Assembly: GCF_022825805.1 (NCBI RefSeq)
Contig: NZ_JAJDWC010000114.1
Location: 1 to 33,773 of the forward strand
Reading direction: 5' to 3'
DNA length: 33,773 bases
Source of the DNA: Phaeobacter sp.
Lineage (GTDB): Bacteria > Pseudomonadota > Alphaproteobacteria > Rhodobacterales > Rhodobacteraceae
Shown here: piece after piece, positions 1 through 8,056 of the stretch
Numbering within the stretch: position 1 is the first letter of the stretch
Layout: each line of letters opens with the position of its first letter
The notes under the pieces: model-generated
What the model saw: the letters and a program-made list of their open reading frames with translations, nothing else
The model's database searches: none
What the model was told of the DNA's origin: nothing
Position numbers and translations under genes: made by a program

Positions 1-1
1 G

Positions 2-61
2 CGAATACACGTCTTCGAACTTCATAAGTCGAACTTCCTGTAACACTTCTGTCCGCTTCAT
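2..61 (-). mobile_element. ISNCY/IS1202-type transposase, N-terminus only (runs off window start)
   Basis: On the minus strand an ATG at 61-59 opens a frame reading MKRTEVLQEVRLMKFEDV and continuing off the left edge. A strong Shine-Dalgarno (AAGGAGG, complement of 66-72) sits just upstream. The opening RxEVLQEVRxMKFE is what I recall from the start of ISNCY (IS1202-group) transposases, whose next segment is a helix-turn-helix; that segment is outside the window. Only 20 codons are visible, so the family call rests on a short match plus context: it lies next to repeated end-like sequence and a truncated gene. Alternative: another HTH-containing IS transposase. Confidence 0.6.
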
Positions 62-134
62 AACGCCTCCTTTCGGAGACATGATAAAACCGGACAGATC
101 GCATGTTACCTACACCGGACATATCGCTTGTTAG
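62..134. repeat. Probable IS terminal region with a tandem 19-bp repeat
   Basis: Two copies of CCGGACA(g/t)ATCGC(a/t)TGTTA lie at 90-108 and 115-133, 25 bp apart start to start, with 17 of 19 bases identical. They sit between the transposase start and the point where the kinase reading frame begins (135). Repeated transposase-binding sites near a terminus are common in IS elements. The exact outer end cannot be fixed because the other IS end is outside the window; it is probably at or just before 134. Confidence 0.55.
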
Positions 135-1478
135 CGACAGACCAGCCCGGCGCAACTTGTCAGCCTCGAAAACCGTCTTGTATCGTTGCGCAGCGCCCTG
201 GTTGAACGACAGGAGGAGGTTCAGCAATACCGCGCCATCCAATCCGAATTGGCGACCCTACAGGAAGTCGCGGACCAACAGGATGCCGCCCGGAAATACG
301 GCTATCTTGCCCTGCTGAGCACTGCCGTTGGTCATCAAGATGGATGGCGCGCGGTCCTGGCGCAGGCCGCACGGGACCTGCGCGATGCCGAACAAAAAGA
401 ACAAGCCATTCGTGGGTCGATGGCACAGCTGGAAATCACCATTGCCACCCAGAGCGATGTACTTACCGAAGTTGTGCAGGCCGAAAGAGATGCAGAAGCA
501 AGCCGACTGCTTTTCGAGAACTTTCAGAACCGGCTGCGGGAAACATCATTGCAAGTGGGGCTGCAACGCGCTGACAGCCGGGTTATTTCCCGTGCCTTCC
601 CGCCTGACCGCCCTGCCCTGCCGCACAAAAGCCGCATCTTGATAATCGCGGTCTTCTTTAGCGGAGTTATCGGCGCAGCAATCGTCATCGGATTGCATCT
701 GGTGCGCACACGGCTCTATTCCGCTGATCAGATTGCCAACCTCACCCATGTGCCAGTTATTGCCGCATTGGACCAGTTCAGCCAGGACATCCGGCCAGAG
801 GACGCCGCCGCGCTTGGCCCGCAGACCCGGGATGGCGAAGCCATGCGAAATCTGCGTACATCCCTGTTGATGACGCGTGGTGACAAGACTGCCCAGGTGA
901 TTGTATTCACATCAGCCGAAAGCGGTGATGGGAAATCGACGCTTTCGGCTGCCATTGCTCATAACATCGCGCAAATCGGCAAATCAGTGCTGCTGATTGA
1001 TGGCGATATCCGCCGGCATTACCTGTCCAACCCGTTGGCAAACGGCAACCAGCATCCTGGCCTTGCAGAGGTCCTGCTCAATCAGGCCACGCTCGCCGAT
1101 GCCATTCGTCCCGGAGCGCTTGGCCTCGTCGATGTACTGCCAGCGGGTCACTATGACGGCAGCGCCGCAGATCTTTTGGACCGCGGGGGCCTGCCCGAGG
1201 TGCTGGCTGAAATTCGGAACCATTGGGACGTGATTGTGATTGATACTCCGCCGATTTCTGTTGTTCCGGATGCGCGTATCATTGGAAAACAAGCTGATTT
1301 GCTGATCATGCTGGCGCAATGGAACACCACACGTCAGTCGGTCTTTGTTGATGCAATCCAGCAGTTGGAACAAGGCGGCCGCAGCCCGGATGGCATTGTC
1401 CTGACCAAGGTGAAATCCACCGGCAAACCTTTGTATGGGACGGCCAAACGGTCACACGACTACTATTATCGCGGTTGA
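135..1478 (+). pseudogene. Exopolysaccharide tyrosine autokinase (Wzc/BY-kinase type), 5'-truncated
   Basis: The open frame begins right after an in-frame TAG (132-134) within the IS-like end and has no good start; the first possible one is TTG at 186. The N-terminal Wzz domain and first membrane segment expected in this family are missing. What remains, in order: a coiled-coil stretch, the proline-rich motif before TM2, TM2 (about 630-705), then a BY-kinase domain with Walker A SAESGDGKST, Walker A' LLIDGDIRR and Walker B VIVIDTPP. It ends in a tyrosine-rich tail (HDYYYRG), the usual autophosphorylation cluster. Intact homologues control polysaccharide chain length and export with an outer-membrane Wza-type channel. 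It overlaps the convergent polymerase gene tail to tail by 13 bp. The cytoplasmic kinase could still be made from an IS-borne promoter, but membrane assembly would be impaired. The kinase call is firm; loss of function is inferred. Confidence 0.8.
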
Positions 1479-2809
1479 TGCGCATCCTTTGATCGCAGGC
1501 GCATTCTCCAGCTGCCGCCTTTGGTGGCTGGCACATCGCGCCACTTGCCAAGAGCACGTCCCGCGTAGATCCAGGCCATAACGATCAGCATGTGTCGGAT
1601 CGAGTGTTCGTTGTAGATCACATTATCCGACAGAGCCGCGACAAGATTGATCAGAACGTAGAACAGGAAGTAACCGGCTGTCACAGTTCCATCGTTCAGG
1701 AACCACTGGAAGCATCGGATGACGATGTTTAACAGCAACCCAAAGAAAACAAGTGCGCCAACCAGCCCATTGCCCACTATCAACTCGATATAGCTGTTGT
1801 GAAACCAGAACAGACCCTGATCAACGTAAGCTTCGATATAGAGGCGGGCATAAGACGGCACGGACCAGAAAGCGCCAAACCCTAGACCCGCAAACGGTGC
1901 ATCGGCAATCTCTTCGAGACCGAACTGCCAGATCACCGTTCGCCCCGTCAACGTGCTGTCTTTGCCTAGTTTTTCTAGCAATGCGCCAAAGGCGTCAAAG
2001 CCGCCCATCACCAAAAAGACGGGAACCGAGCCGAGCAACAGAAGAGAGAAAATCAGCGCCAAGCGGCGGGCTGTGCCGCCCCAACGCCGGATCATCAAAA
2101 CGGGAACGTACACCGCCAGAATAGCAAAGGTCACATAGGCTCCAGCAGATTGCGCCATGGCCAAAACCGGGATCAACAGTGCAGCCCCGAGCAACCCAAA
2201 AACCGCAAGCCGCCAGTAAAACCCAAGACTGACCACACCGAGTGCGGCATTTACGATGGCTTTGGCCAGAGAGTTCTTATGAACATATATGCCTTTCAAC
2301 GCACCGTTTGGGTGAAACGCGGAGGGCAGAAAAGTAACCATAGAATTGAGATAGGAAAGCGCCACACCGCCAATGGAGGTCAAGCTCACCACAATCATGG
2401 TCCGATGCGCAGGAATGGTCGTGGCAATTCGGATGGCTATCAACGTCGTCATCAACAATTGAAAACTACGATAGGCCGTGACGGGCGGGTTGACGCTCCA
2501 CAATGTGGAGGCCAAGGCAACGAGGCTTGGCAGCAGGACCGGCCACGCCTGCCAGAAGATCCTTGCGGATTGGCGCCAATCGCGCAAAAACCAGATCACG
2601 GTCACCGCGTAGAGCGCCATCCATCCGATGGATTGAAATCCAAATCGGTAAATCACCCCTGTTCCAGACAACGCCGCAAGACATAGGAATCCAAGTTTTA
2701 ATTGGGCCTGTGTCACCCAGATGCCGGTGGATCGACCATAGAAAGCGGCAGGCCGAGGCATTGGCTCTGCTGCGCCAGGATTTTCACCTTGTTCAAGGGT
2801 TGATGGCAT
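1466..2809 (-). CDS. O-antigen ligase/ExoQ-like polysaccharide polymerase
   Basis: A 447-residue, strongly hydrophobic protein with about ten to twelve predicted membrane segments. It shows the landmarks of the Wzy/ExoQ branch of the O-antigen ligase superfamily: STLWSVNP early, the conserved HKNSLAK in the middle, then LTGRTVIW, GLGFGAFW and a late FHNSYIELIVGNG loop. Members polymerise lipid-linked repeat units into exopolysaccharide at the periplasmic face of the inner membrane. I chose ATG at 2809 because GAGG (complement of 2819-2822) lies 9 bases upstream; the TTG at 2824 would add five residues with no SD. It converges on the truncated kinase and is followed upstream by a same-strand glycosyltransferase (gap about 115 bp). 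Polymer identity cannot be inferred. Confidence 0.85.
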   Translation of the reverse strand: MPSTLEQGENPGAAEPMPRPAAFYGRSTGIWVTQAQLKLGFLCLAALSGTGVIYRFGFQSIGWMALYAVTVIWFLRDWRQSARIFWQAWPVLLPSLVALASTLWSVNPPVTAYRSFQLLMTTLIAIRIATTIPAHRTMIVVSLTSIGGVALSYLNSMVTFLPSAFHPNGALKGIYVHKNSLAKAIVNAALGVVSLGFYWRLAVFGLLGAALLIPVLAMAQSAGAYVTFAILAVYVPVLMIRRWGGTARRLALIFSLLLLGSVPVFLVMGGFDAFGALLEKLGKDSTLTGRTVIWQFGLEEIADAPFAGLGFGAFWSVPSYARLYIEAYVDQGLFWFHNSYIELIVGNGLVGALVFFGLLLNIVIRCFQWFLNDGTVTAGYFLFYVLINLVAALSDNVIYNEHSIRHMLIVMAWIYAGRALGKWRDVPATKGGSWRMRLRSKDAHQPR

Positions 2810-2924
2810 GGGAATGCGCCTCAATTGTTCCGATCAACCTGCCAAAGCATGGTGCATGACGCCAGCCTTACTTGCGACGCGCATACCGTTCTGTTGCAGG
2901 AATTTCCAGTCTGCCAACCATCGC

Positions 2925-4244
2925 TTAACCCGCAACGACAGGGTGATCCGCAGTTTTCAGATCAGATGCCCTACCTGGCCGAGGCAAAGAACAGCTGAGC
3001 GAACCAATTTCATGGATGGCCACCGCCGCGGGCACACGCCAGGCGGCGGACAGGCCGGATGCGTCATCATAGGTCAGCGTCAGCGCGTCACAGGACGCAA
3101 CAAAACACAGCTCAGCCCAAAGCGCAGAGCATCCGTGATCTTGGTCAAGACCTGGCACCTCAACGAAATCTCCTTTTTCGGGTCGGATACTCTGCGGGCC
3201 AACCAGATGGAGCAGGCGCTGGCGCGGCACCGCGTTTTGTTGTGGCCGTTTCAGACGCTGCACCAGCACATCTTTCGCCTGCAACAAAAGACGGGGCCGA
3301 AACATGATTGATGCAAGCGCACGACCAAATTGCCTAGCCTTGCAGGCTTCAACAAAACGCTCGAATTCAAACCGGCGCCGCAGGATCTGCCTTCGAACTC
3401 CGATTTGTTCCTTTATTTCAGCATCTTCCAAATCACCTAGCTGCTCTGACAATTGCTCCATCGCCGCAAGAGAGGCGGCAATTTGGTCACTGGAGGAGCG
3501 GTGCGACAGCGATCCCGGATGCCGCCGATAAAGATACAGCGCTTCGGGCAGAGTGAACAACGACACACCCTCCAAGAGCAGGCGCAGATAGAAATCTTGA
3601 TCTTCGCCGATCGTCAGCGTTTCGTCATATCGGTGCTCTTGAAGCGCGGAGCGACGAATGAGGGGCTTTAGGTACCCAAGCTGACTTGCCCCTGCACCAG
3701 TAGGCACATGCAGCATGTCGATCACATCGATTCGTCGCGGCTGATCCGAGGAAGACGTGCCCAAAACGCTCTGCGGGCGGGGCAGCGGCTCCGTGGCGAA
3801 ATGGATCATATCATCCGCAGCCGCATCCGCATTCAGGGCCTCAGCGGCCCGCAGGAGGCGCTTTAGCCGATCTGGGTGCATGACGTCGTCTGAATCAAAA
3901 ATTGCCACCCAGGAGCCAGTGGCGCAGGCCAGTGCCCTATTTCGTGCCGCAGCGGGCCCGGTTGCGACAGGGTGGCTCAAAACCTTGAAGCGCGGGTCTT
4001 TCTGCGCCCAAGATTCTACGATCGCTACTGAACCGTCAGATGATCCATCATCAGAAACAATAACCTCAATATTGGTATGCGTTTGCACCGCCAGCGACCG
4101 CAGCGCTTGATCCAGAAAAGATGCACCTTGGTGGTTCGCAACAACAACGGAAATCAGCGGGTGGGCGCCGTCGCGCTGTGTCGATCGGCCGAAAGGGTCG
4201 CTCTTGGGTTGATCTCTCCCCTGCCCCGGTGCTGTTTCTGCCAT
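2925..4244 (-). CDS. Family 2 glycosyltransferase
   Basis: 439 residues. The N-terminal half is a GT-A fold of family 2: LISVVVANHQGASFLDQAL start, nucleotide-binding DDGSSDG, metal-binding DSDD (IFDSDDVMHPDRL), and an ED pair in IGEDQDFYLRLL typical of the acceptor/catalytic region. After about residue 265 there is a helical tail and a C-terminal 100 residues without a family I recognise, so it is longer than a minimal GT2. The role inferred is cytoplasmic transfer of one sugar onto the lipid-linked repeat unit of the neighbouring polymerase system. ATG at 4244 has only a weak upstream purine stretch. It is divergent from the sulfotransferase, with about 170 bp between them. Donor and acceptor are unknown. 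Confidence 0.85.
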   Translation of the reverse strand: MAETAPGQGRDQPKSDPFGRSTQRDGAHPLISVVVANHQGASFLDQALRSLAVQTHTNIEVIVSDDGSSDGSVAIVESWAQKDPRFKVLSHPVATGPAAARNRALACATGSWVAIFDSDDVMHPDRLKRLLRAAEALNADAAADDMIHFATEPLPRPQSVLGTSSSDQPRRIDVIDMLHVPTGAGASQLGYLKPLIRRSALQEHRYDETLTIGEDQDFYLRLLLEGVSLFTLPEALYLYRRHPGSLSHRSSSDQIAASLAAMEQLSEQLGDLEDAEIKEQIGVRRQILRRRFEFERFVEACKARQFGRALASIMFRPRLLLQAKDVLVQRLKRPQQNAVPRQRLLHLVGPQSIRPEKGDFVEVPGLDQDHGCSALWAELCFVASCDALTLTYDDASGLSAAWRVPAAVAIHEIGSLSCSLPRPGRASDLKTADHPVVAG

Positions 4245-4412
4245 TTGGGCCTGCCCCCATTTCCTTCAAACCAGATCTGAAACCACTTTTGGTGTGTTCA
4301 TTCCGAGCGTAACCATAAACAAGGCCATACCATGTTGGTAAGCCTTCGGAATATGGTGGCTCATGCCAAGATCGTTGACCGCTGCCCAGCCTCGCTCTGC
4401 CGGAGAACTGAA

Positions 4413-5291
4413 ATGAACATGGAAACCGTTGCTGGACCAACCTTGATCGGAATAGGCGCGCAGAAATGTGCGTCGACTTTCATTCATGCCACGATCGGCG
4501 CCCATCCAGACGCGGGCGTGGCCGAACCCAAAGAGGTCGACTTTTTCAGCGCGTATTTCGACCGAGGCTATAGTTGGTACAGGAACCATTTCGCATCGCT
4601 TACCGACAAAGTCGCGAGGTTCGAAGCCTCGCCCTCCTACTTCTATGACCCCCGGTGCCCGCAGCGCATTGCGGAATTTGATCCCACTATCAAGATCGTC
4701 TGTCTTCTGCGCGATCCGATTGCACGTGCCTACTCCAATCACATGCATGAGGTGATCAAGGGGCACATTCCCGTCTGCTCCTTTGCGGACGGGCTAAAGA
4801 ACAACCCCGCCTATATCGAACAGGGGCTATATTCGCAGCACCTGCAGCGTTGGTTTGAGATCTTTGACAGATCTAACGTATTGGTTTTATTGGCTGAGGA
4901 TATCAGCAGCGACCCAATTTCAGCTGCGCAAGCGGTCTACCGGTTTGCAGGCCTGGACGATAGTCATGTTTCACCCGTCCTGGCAGAGCGGCGCAATGAA
5001 AGCGACAGGGCCCGTGTGCCGCTTCTACGCACAATGCTCAGAGCCGGGGGTGATCAGCTGCGCAAAGCAGGGTTTGAGGACAGCTTGGCGAAAGTGAAAC
5101 AGACGCGACCTGTCTCTGCTCTGTTGAAGGCAAACAGCCAAAGCATGCGCGATGTGGTGCCCAAGATGACAGATGAGGATGTCAAAGCATTGCAAGATAT
5201 CTTTGCGGACGATCTGCGTCTCCTGCCCGCGCTACTGGGACGCGAGGAGCTGCCTTGGGACACTTGGGCTGCCGTGAACACTGGGGTGTAG
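4413..5291 (+). CDS. Sulfotransferase domain protein (PAPS-dependent, probable polysaccharide modification)
   Basis: 292 residues. The N-terminal LIGIGAQKCASTFIHATIGAHP is the 5'-phosphosulfate-binding loop of PAPS sulfotransferases (consensus GxxKxGTT-like, here QKCAST). RDPIARAYSNHMHE is the 3'-phosphate-binding segment with the conserved Arg and Ser. The family moves sulfate from PAPS to a hydroxyl; within an exopolysaccharide cluster the likely acceptor is a sugar of the polymer or its precursor, which is inference. ATG at 4413 is chosen because CGGAGA (4401-4406) stands 6 bases upstream and the motif begins soon after; an earlier ATG at 4332 would add 27 unrelated residues. Another ATG lies two codons later. 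Its 3' end converges on the glycanase gene. Confidence 0.8.
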   Translation: MNMETVAGPTLIGIGAQKCASTFIHATIGAHPDAGVAEPKEVDFFSAYFDRGYSWYRNHFASLTDKVARFEASPSYFYDPRCPQRIAEFDPTIKIVCLLRDPIARAYSNHMHEVIKGHIPVCSFADGLKNNPAYIEQGLYSQHLQRWFEIFDRSNVLVLLAEDISSDPISAAQAVYRFAGLDDSHVSPVLAERRNESDRARVPLLRTMLRAGGDQLRKAGFEDSLAKVKQTRPVSALLKANSQSMRDVVPKMTDEDVKALQDIFADDLRLLPALLGREELPWDTWAAVNTGV

Positions 5292-5334
5292 TCTGATTGA
5301 ATTGTATATTAGACACTAGTGTACAGTACCAACC

Positions 5335-6624
5335 TTAGAATACCAAAAGGTCGGCAGACCAAAGATCTGAAAGATGCAGCTGATCGTTCGGATCGTCAAT
5401 CACAGCAAGCGTCTTCCATCCCCTGTCGGTTTCGAGCTGCAACACATCGCGTGTCCCATTGCCGCGCACGCCGTCGAGCCATCGCAAAGGCATATCTGCT
5501 TTTGCGGTCACATCGCTAAGCTGAAAATACGATAGATCCAGCCTGTCCCCGTGGGACAGGTTGAAATCACGAATACGGTCAGCTTTGTCGGACTGAATCA
5601 CAAACACATCGCCAGCATCCCCGCCCCACAAATGGTCGAAACCGTGGCCTCCGATCAGCAGATCCTCCCCTGCCCCACCATGGAGTTTGTCACGACCGGC
5701 ACCACCGTCGAGCCGATCTTGCCCCGCCCCACCGCGCAATACATCGCGTCCACGATTGCCCATCAGGTGGTCATCACCGGCCGCGCCATCCAACGCGTCG
5801 GCTCCGGCCAGCCCCATCAAAACGTCATTTTGATCCAACCCAACCAAATGATCTGCCTGCCCACCGCCTGACTGCTCTGCCGCGCCAACGCCAGGGACTG
5901 CCAAATGCGCAATCGTCGCTGTCAATGGCTGAGACAACTCATCAATCTGACCCGCCCAATCACTTTGTTCAGGCGAAGCCGCCCAAATATCCGTGAAACT
6001 TTTGACCGGGCCAGAGGACCAAACCTGCCGGGGCATATCAGATGCATCAAAGGCGCCAACAACCGCGCCATCGACGTGAAACAAGGCAGAACTGCCAGTC
6101 AATTCGATTTGGTATGTGTGAAACCCTTTGGATGCATCGAACCCAAGATCGATCTCTATTGGCCCTGCGGGGCCATCACCAAGACTGACGCGATTGCCGT
6201 GCTCATCCTCCATGTGAATGCTGAGCTGCACCTTGGTTGTATCTGCTCCGACAAATTCAAAATCGAACTCTAGCCAAGGATCGTTCTGATAGTCGGCCTG
6301 AAACAAAAACATGCCAAACACGGCGCCGGGTTGCATTTCAGGGGCCTGAACCGTCCACGACCAAATGCCCGTCTCGCTGGCTGTCTCTGACTGAATTTCA
6401 GCACCGAGATACGGTCGCACCGCGCCCTGGTGGTTTGCAGACAGTTGCAGGTCGATTTTGCCATCACTGCCAAGCCTGACATTGTGTTCCGACCATTCCG
6501 TCGCCCGCGATTGACCGGCCTTCCAACTGGATACCAACCAATCGTCAGCATCCCGCTGCGCGCCGATGGACCGCAAATCGACAATGGCAATGTCATCATC
6601 CCATGATGCAGTCTGTACCCTCAT
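5335..6624 (-). CDS. GH16-like endoglycanase with C-terminal RTX calcium-binding repeats (ExsH-like)
   Basis: 429 residues. Residues about 30-235 form a beta-rich lectin/glucanase-like domain with WLEFDFEFVG, which contains the GH16 catalytic pattern E-x-D-x-E (E119, D121, E123), followed by FHTYQIEL and FHVDG, also typical of GH16. Residues about 258-350 hold roughly eight glycine/aspartate nonapeptides of the form GGAGxDxLxGG that bind calcium. There is no classical signal peptide, consistent with type I secretion through a C-terminal signal. Rhizobial ExsH has the same order and cleaves exopolysaccharide, so trimming of the local polymer is a reasonable inference. ATG at 6624 has GGAGG 10 bases upstream. 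The substrate is unknown, and plain lamin-G binding without catalysis is the alternative. Confidence 0.78.
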   Translation of the reverse strand: MRVQTASWDDDIAIVDLRSIGAQRDADDWLVSSWKAGQSRATEWSEHNVRLGSDGKIDLQLSANHQGAVRPYLGAEIQSETASETGIWSWTVQAPEMQPGAVFGMFLFQADYQNDPWLEFDFEFVGADTTKVQLSIHMEDEHGNRVSLGDGPAGPIEIDLGFDASKGFHTYQIELTGSSALFHVDGAVVGAFDASDMPRQVWSSGPVKSFTDIWAASPEQSDWAGQIDELSQPLTATIAHLAVPGVGAAEQSGGGQADHLVGLDQNDVLMGLAGADALDGAAGDDHLMGNRGRDVLRGGAGQDRLDGGAGRDKLHGGAGEDLLIGGHGFDHLWGGDAGDVFVIQSDKADRIRDFNLSHGDRLDLSYFQLSDVTAKADMPLRWLDGVRGNGTRDVLQLETDRGWKTLAVIDDPNDQLHLSDLWSADLLVF

Positions 6625-6822
6625 GCCAACACGACCTCCAAGAATGGACGCCGCATCAAGCTAGAAAGCAGGGCAGCTGGTTGTTGTATCGCGCAGGGGA
6701 ATTGGGGCATTGAACAGATGGCTTCAAACTTTCAGCAGAGACGACAGGACGCGGAACACTCACAAATCCGGCGGTACGCGGTTTGGACGGTTGCGGGACA
6801 AATGCAGTTCGCGCCCGCAACC

Positions 6823-6838
6823 TGTCCCCGCAGGGACA
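6823..6838. other. parS-like palindrome, copy 1 (one mismatch)
   Basis: TGTCCCCGCAGGGACA differs from the perfect palindrome TGTCCCCGCGGGGACA at one position. It lies about 110 bp downstream of the parB stop. With the three copies at 7071, 8362 and 9491 it brackets the parAB operon, as expected for centromere sites bound by ParB. Confidence 0.65.
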
Positions 6839-6881
6839 AATAGGCAGTGCAGTCTGGTATCAGGCATCTGCCTTTCTTTTG

Positions 6882-6918
6882 CCACAAAAAAGAAAAGGCT
6901 GCTCAAAAGAGCAGCCTT
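6882..6918 (-). terminator. Rho-independent terminator of parAB
   Basis: A perfect 10-bp stem (AAGGCTGCTC, loop of four, GAGCAGCCTT; 6895-6918) starts about 28 bases after the parB stop in the direction of transcription. It is followed on the minus strand by TTCTTTTTTG, a proper U-rich tail. Confidence 0.85.
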
Positions 6919-6946
6919 AAAATTCGCGACAAATCAAATGTAGCGG

Positions 6947-8056
6947 TCAGCTCTGATCCAACGCCTCGAAGAAGGCAGCAATGGCACTCTCAAGCCTATA
7001 CTGATCAATGTTCGAAAAATCGCGTTCCATGGCCATCTCGATGCGACCGTCCCGAGCCTGACAGCGCACTGTCCCCGCGGGGACGGTGCAGCGCAGCGTG
7101 GTCTTCGCCACACCCGTTTTGGTCGCCGCCCGTGACACGGAAGATGTAGCGCCTGCTGATTTCAGTGCCTCACGCAATACCGCCAGTTCCTCATCCGCGG
7201 TTGCAAAATCGCTGCTGCGCAAAACGGCGCGCAGCTGATCTATCAGGGCAGGGGAGTCCACCAGCTTTTTCTTCAGATCGAGCCCAAGTGCACGAGGGAT
7301 CGCCTCCGGGTAGGTGAGATCCGCACCGATAAATTCTAGAAGCTCCGCAAAATGGCGCACATAGCTACGCTTTTGCCGCCCGGCTGAGGCGTAGAGTACC
7401 GCAACGGCATCTTCCACATTCGTGCAATCAGTTTCCGGATCTACCGCATAGGACACCGCCAATTGTGCCATCTCCGCAAAGGAGATATCCCGTCGCACAA
7501 GGTTTTCGTCGACCATGCGACGATAGAGCCCTTGTAGCGTCTCTCCGCGGGCCACCAGTCCGGCAGGGATGGCGGCAAAGGTCTCATCTCCGGTTTCAGC
7601 ATAGAGCGCCTGATAGGCTGACAACCGCCGAAAGCCCTGCACCAGTTGATAGCCATCACCGTCTTCTTCGACCCGAATTGGGTTGGAGAGCCCCAACTCT
7701 TTGATCGATGCCTTCAACTCTTCAAGATCTGGGTCGCGGGTGACTGATCGGTCGCGGATCAGTTTACTGGTCGAAATCTTGTCGAGCAGGATGCGATCAA
7801 CCACCAGGCCGAGCGCTTTGAGACGCACGAATTCATGCGCAAGCCGATCGTTTTCTGCACGGATGGTCTGTTCAATTTCGGCCCGGCTGCGCAGCGCATC
7901 TGCATTTTCCGTGATCGCTTTTGCCATCGGACCGCGGCGCCCGTCGGATTTGACCGATGGTTCCGCCGACGGCGTCGCTTCGGTCGGTGGGGTAGGGGCC
8001 ACATCTGCCGTTGGCTCTGATGGAAAGTTGATATCAAACACTCGACGCTTGCTCAT
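6947..8056 (-). CDS. parB: ParB/RepB-family partition protein
   Basis: 369 residues. It begins MSKRRVFDINFP, close to the usual start of alphaproteobacterial RepB proteins. A charged linker follows, then the ParB/Srx nucleotide-binding core: DPDLEELKASIKELGLSNPIRV and VQGFRRLSAYQAL (the GxRR box), then ENLVRRDISFAEMA, the third ParB box. The central HTH region and a C-terminal dimerisation segment complete it. It binds parS and, with ParA, segregates the replicon. Its ATG overlaps the parA stop as ATGA, so translation is probably coupled. A perfect parS-like palindrome (7071-7084) lies within its coding sequence, and a strong terminator follows it. Confidence 0.92.
   Translation of the reverse strand: MSKRRVFDINFPSEPTADVAPTPPTEATPSAEPSVKSDGRRGPMAKAITENADALRSRAEIEQTIRAENDRLAHEFVRLKALGLVVDRILLDKISTSKLIRDRSVTRDPDLEELKASIKELGLSNPIRVEEDGDGYQLVQGFRRLSAYQALYAETGDETFAAIPAGLVARGETLQGLYRRMVDENLVRRDISFAEMAQLAVSYAVDPETDCTNVEDAVAVLYASAGRQKRSYVRHFAELLEFIGADLTYPEAIPRALGLDLKKKLVDSPALIDQLRAVLRSSDFATADEELAVLREALKSAGATSSVSRAATKTGVAKTTLRCTVPAGTVRCQARDGRIEMAMERDFSNIDQYRLESAIAAFFEALDQS
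7071..7084. other. parS-like palindrome, copy 2 (inside parB)
   Basis: GTCCCCGCGGGGAC is perfect over 14 bp. With one interrupting pair the symmetry extends to 24 bp (7066-7089). It falls in the 3' third of parB, in codons for a T-V-P-A-G-T-V stretch. Confidence 0.75.

Larger units (their letters stand above)
6625..6946. other. Non-coding region downstream of parB, rich in repeats
   Basis: No credible gene. It holds the terminator of parB (6882-6918), a parS-like palindrome (6823-6838), an abutting inverted repeat GGTTGCGGG/CCCGCAACC (6789-6797 and 6814-6822), and a direct repeat of GGGACAAAT (6795-6803 and 6833-6841). The rest (about 6625-6785) contains the leader of the glycanase gene, with nothing else I can identify. 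Confidence 0.6.

Noticed and set aside
2150-2686. 178-codon plus-strand frame opposite the polymerase
   Set aside because: Composition is low-complexity (many Arg, Gln, Pro), there is no start context, and the opposite frame is a clear membrane polymerase.
5313-5322. ACACTAGTGT palindrome between the sulfotransferase and glycanase genes as a terminator
   Set aside because: The arms are too short, with no loop and no U-tract.
5542-5560. CCTGTCCC-CGT-GGGACAGG as a fifth parS copy
   Set aside because: The half-spacing differs by one base from the four parS-like sites, it lies outside the partition module, and it encodes a conserved L-S-H-G-D-R-L-D-L of the RTX protein.
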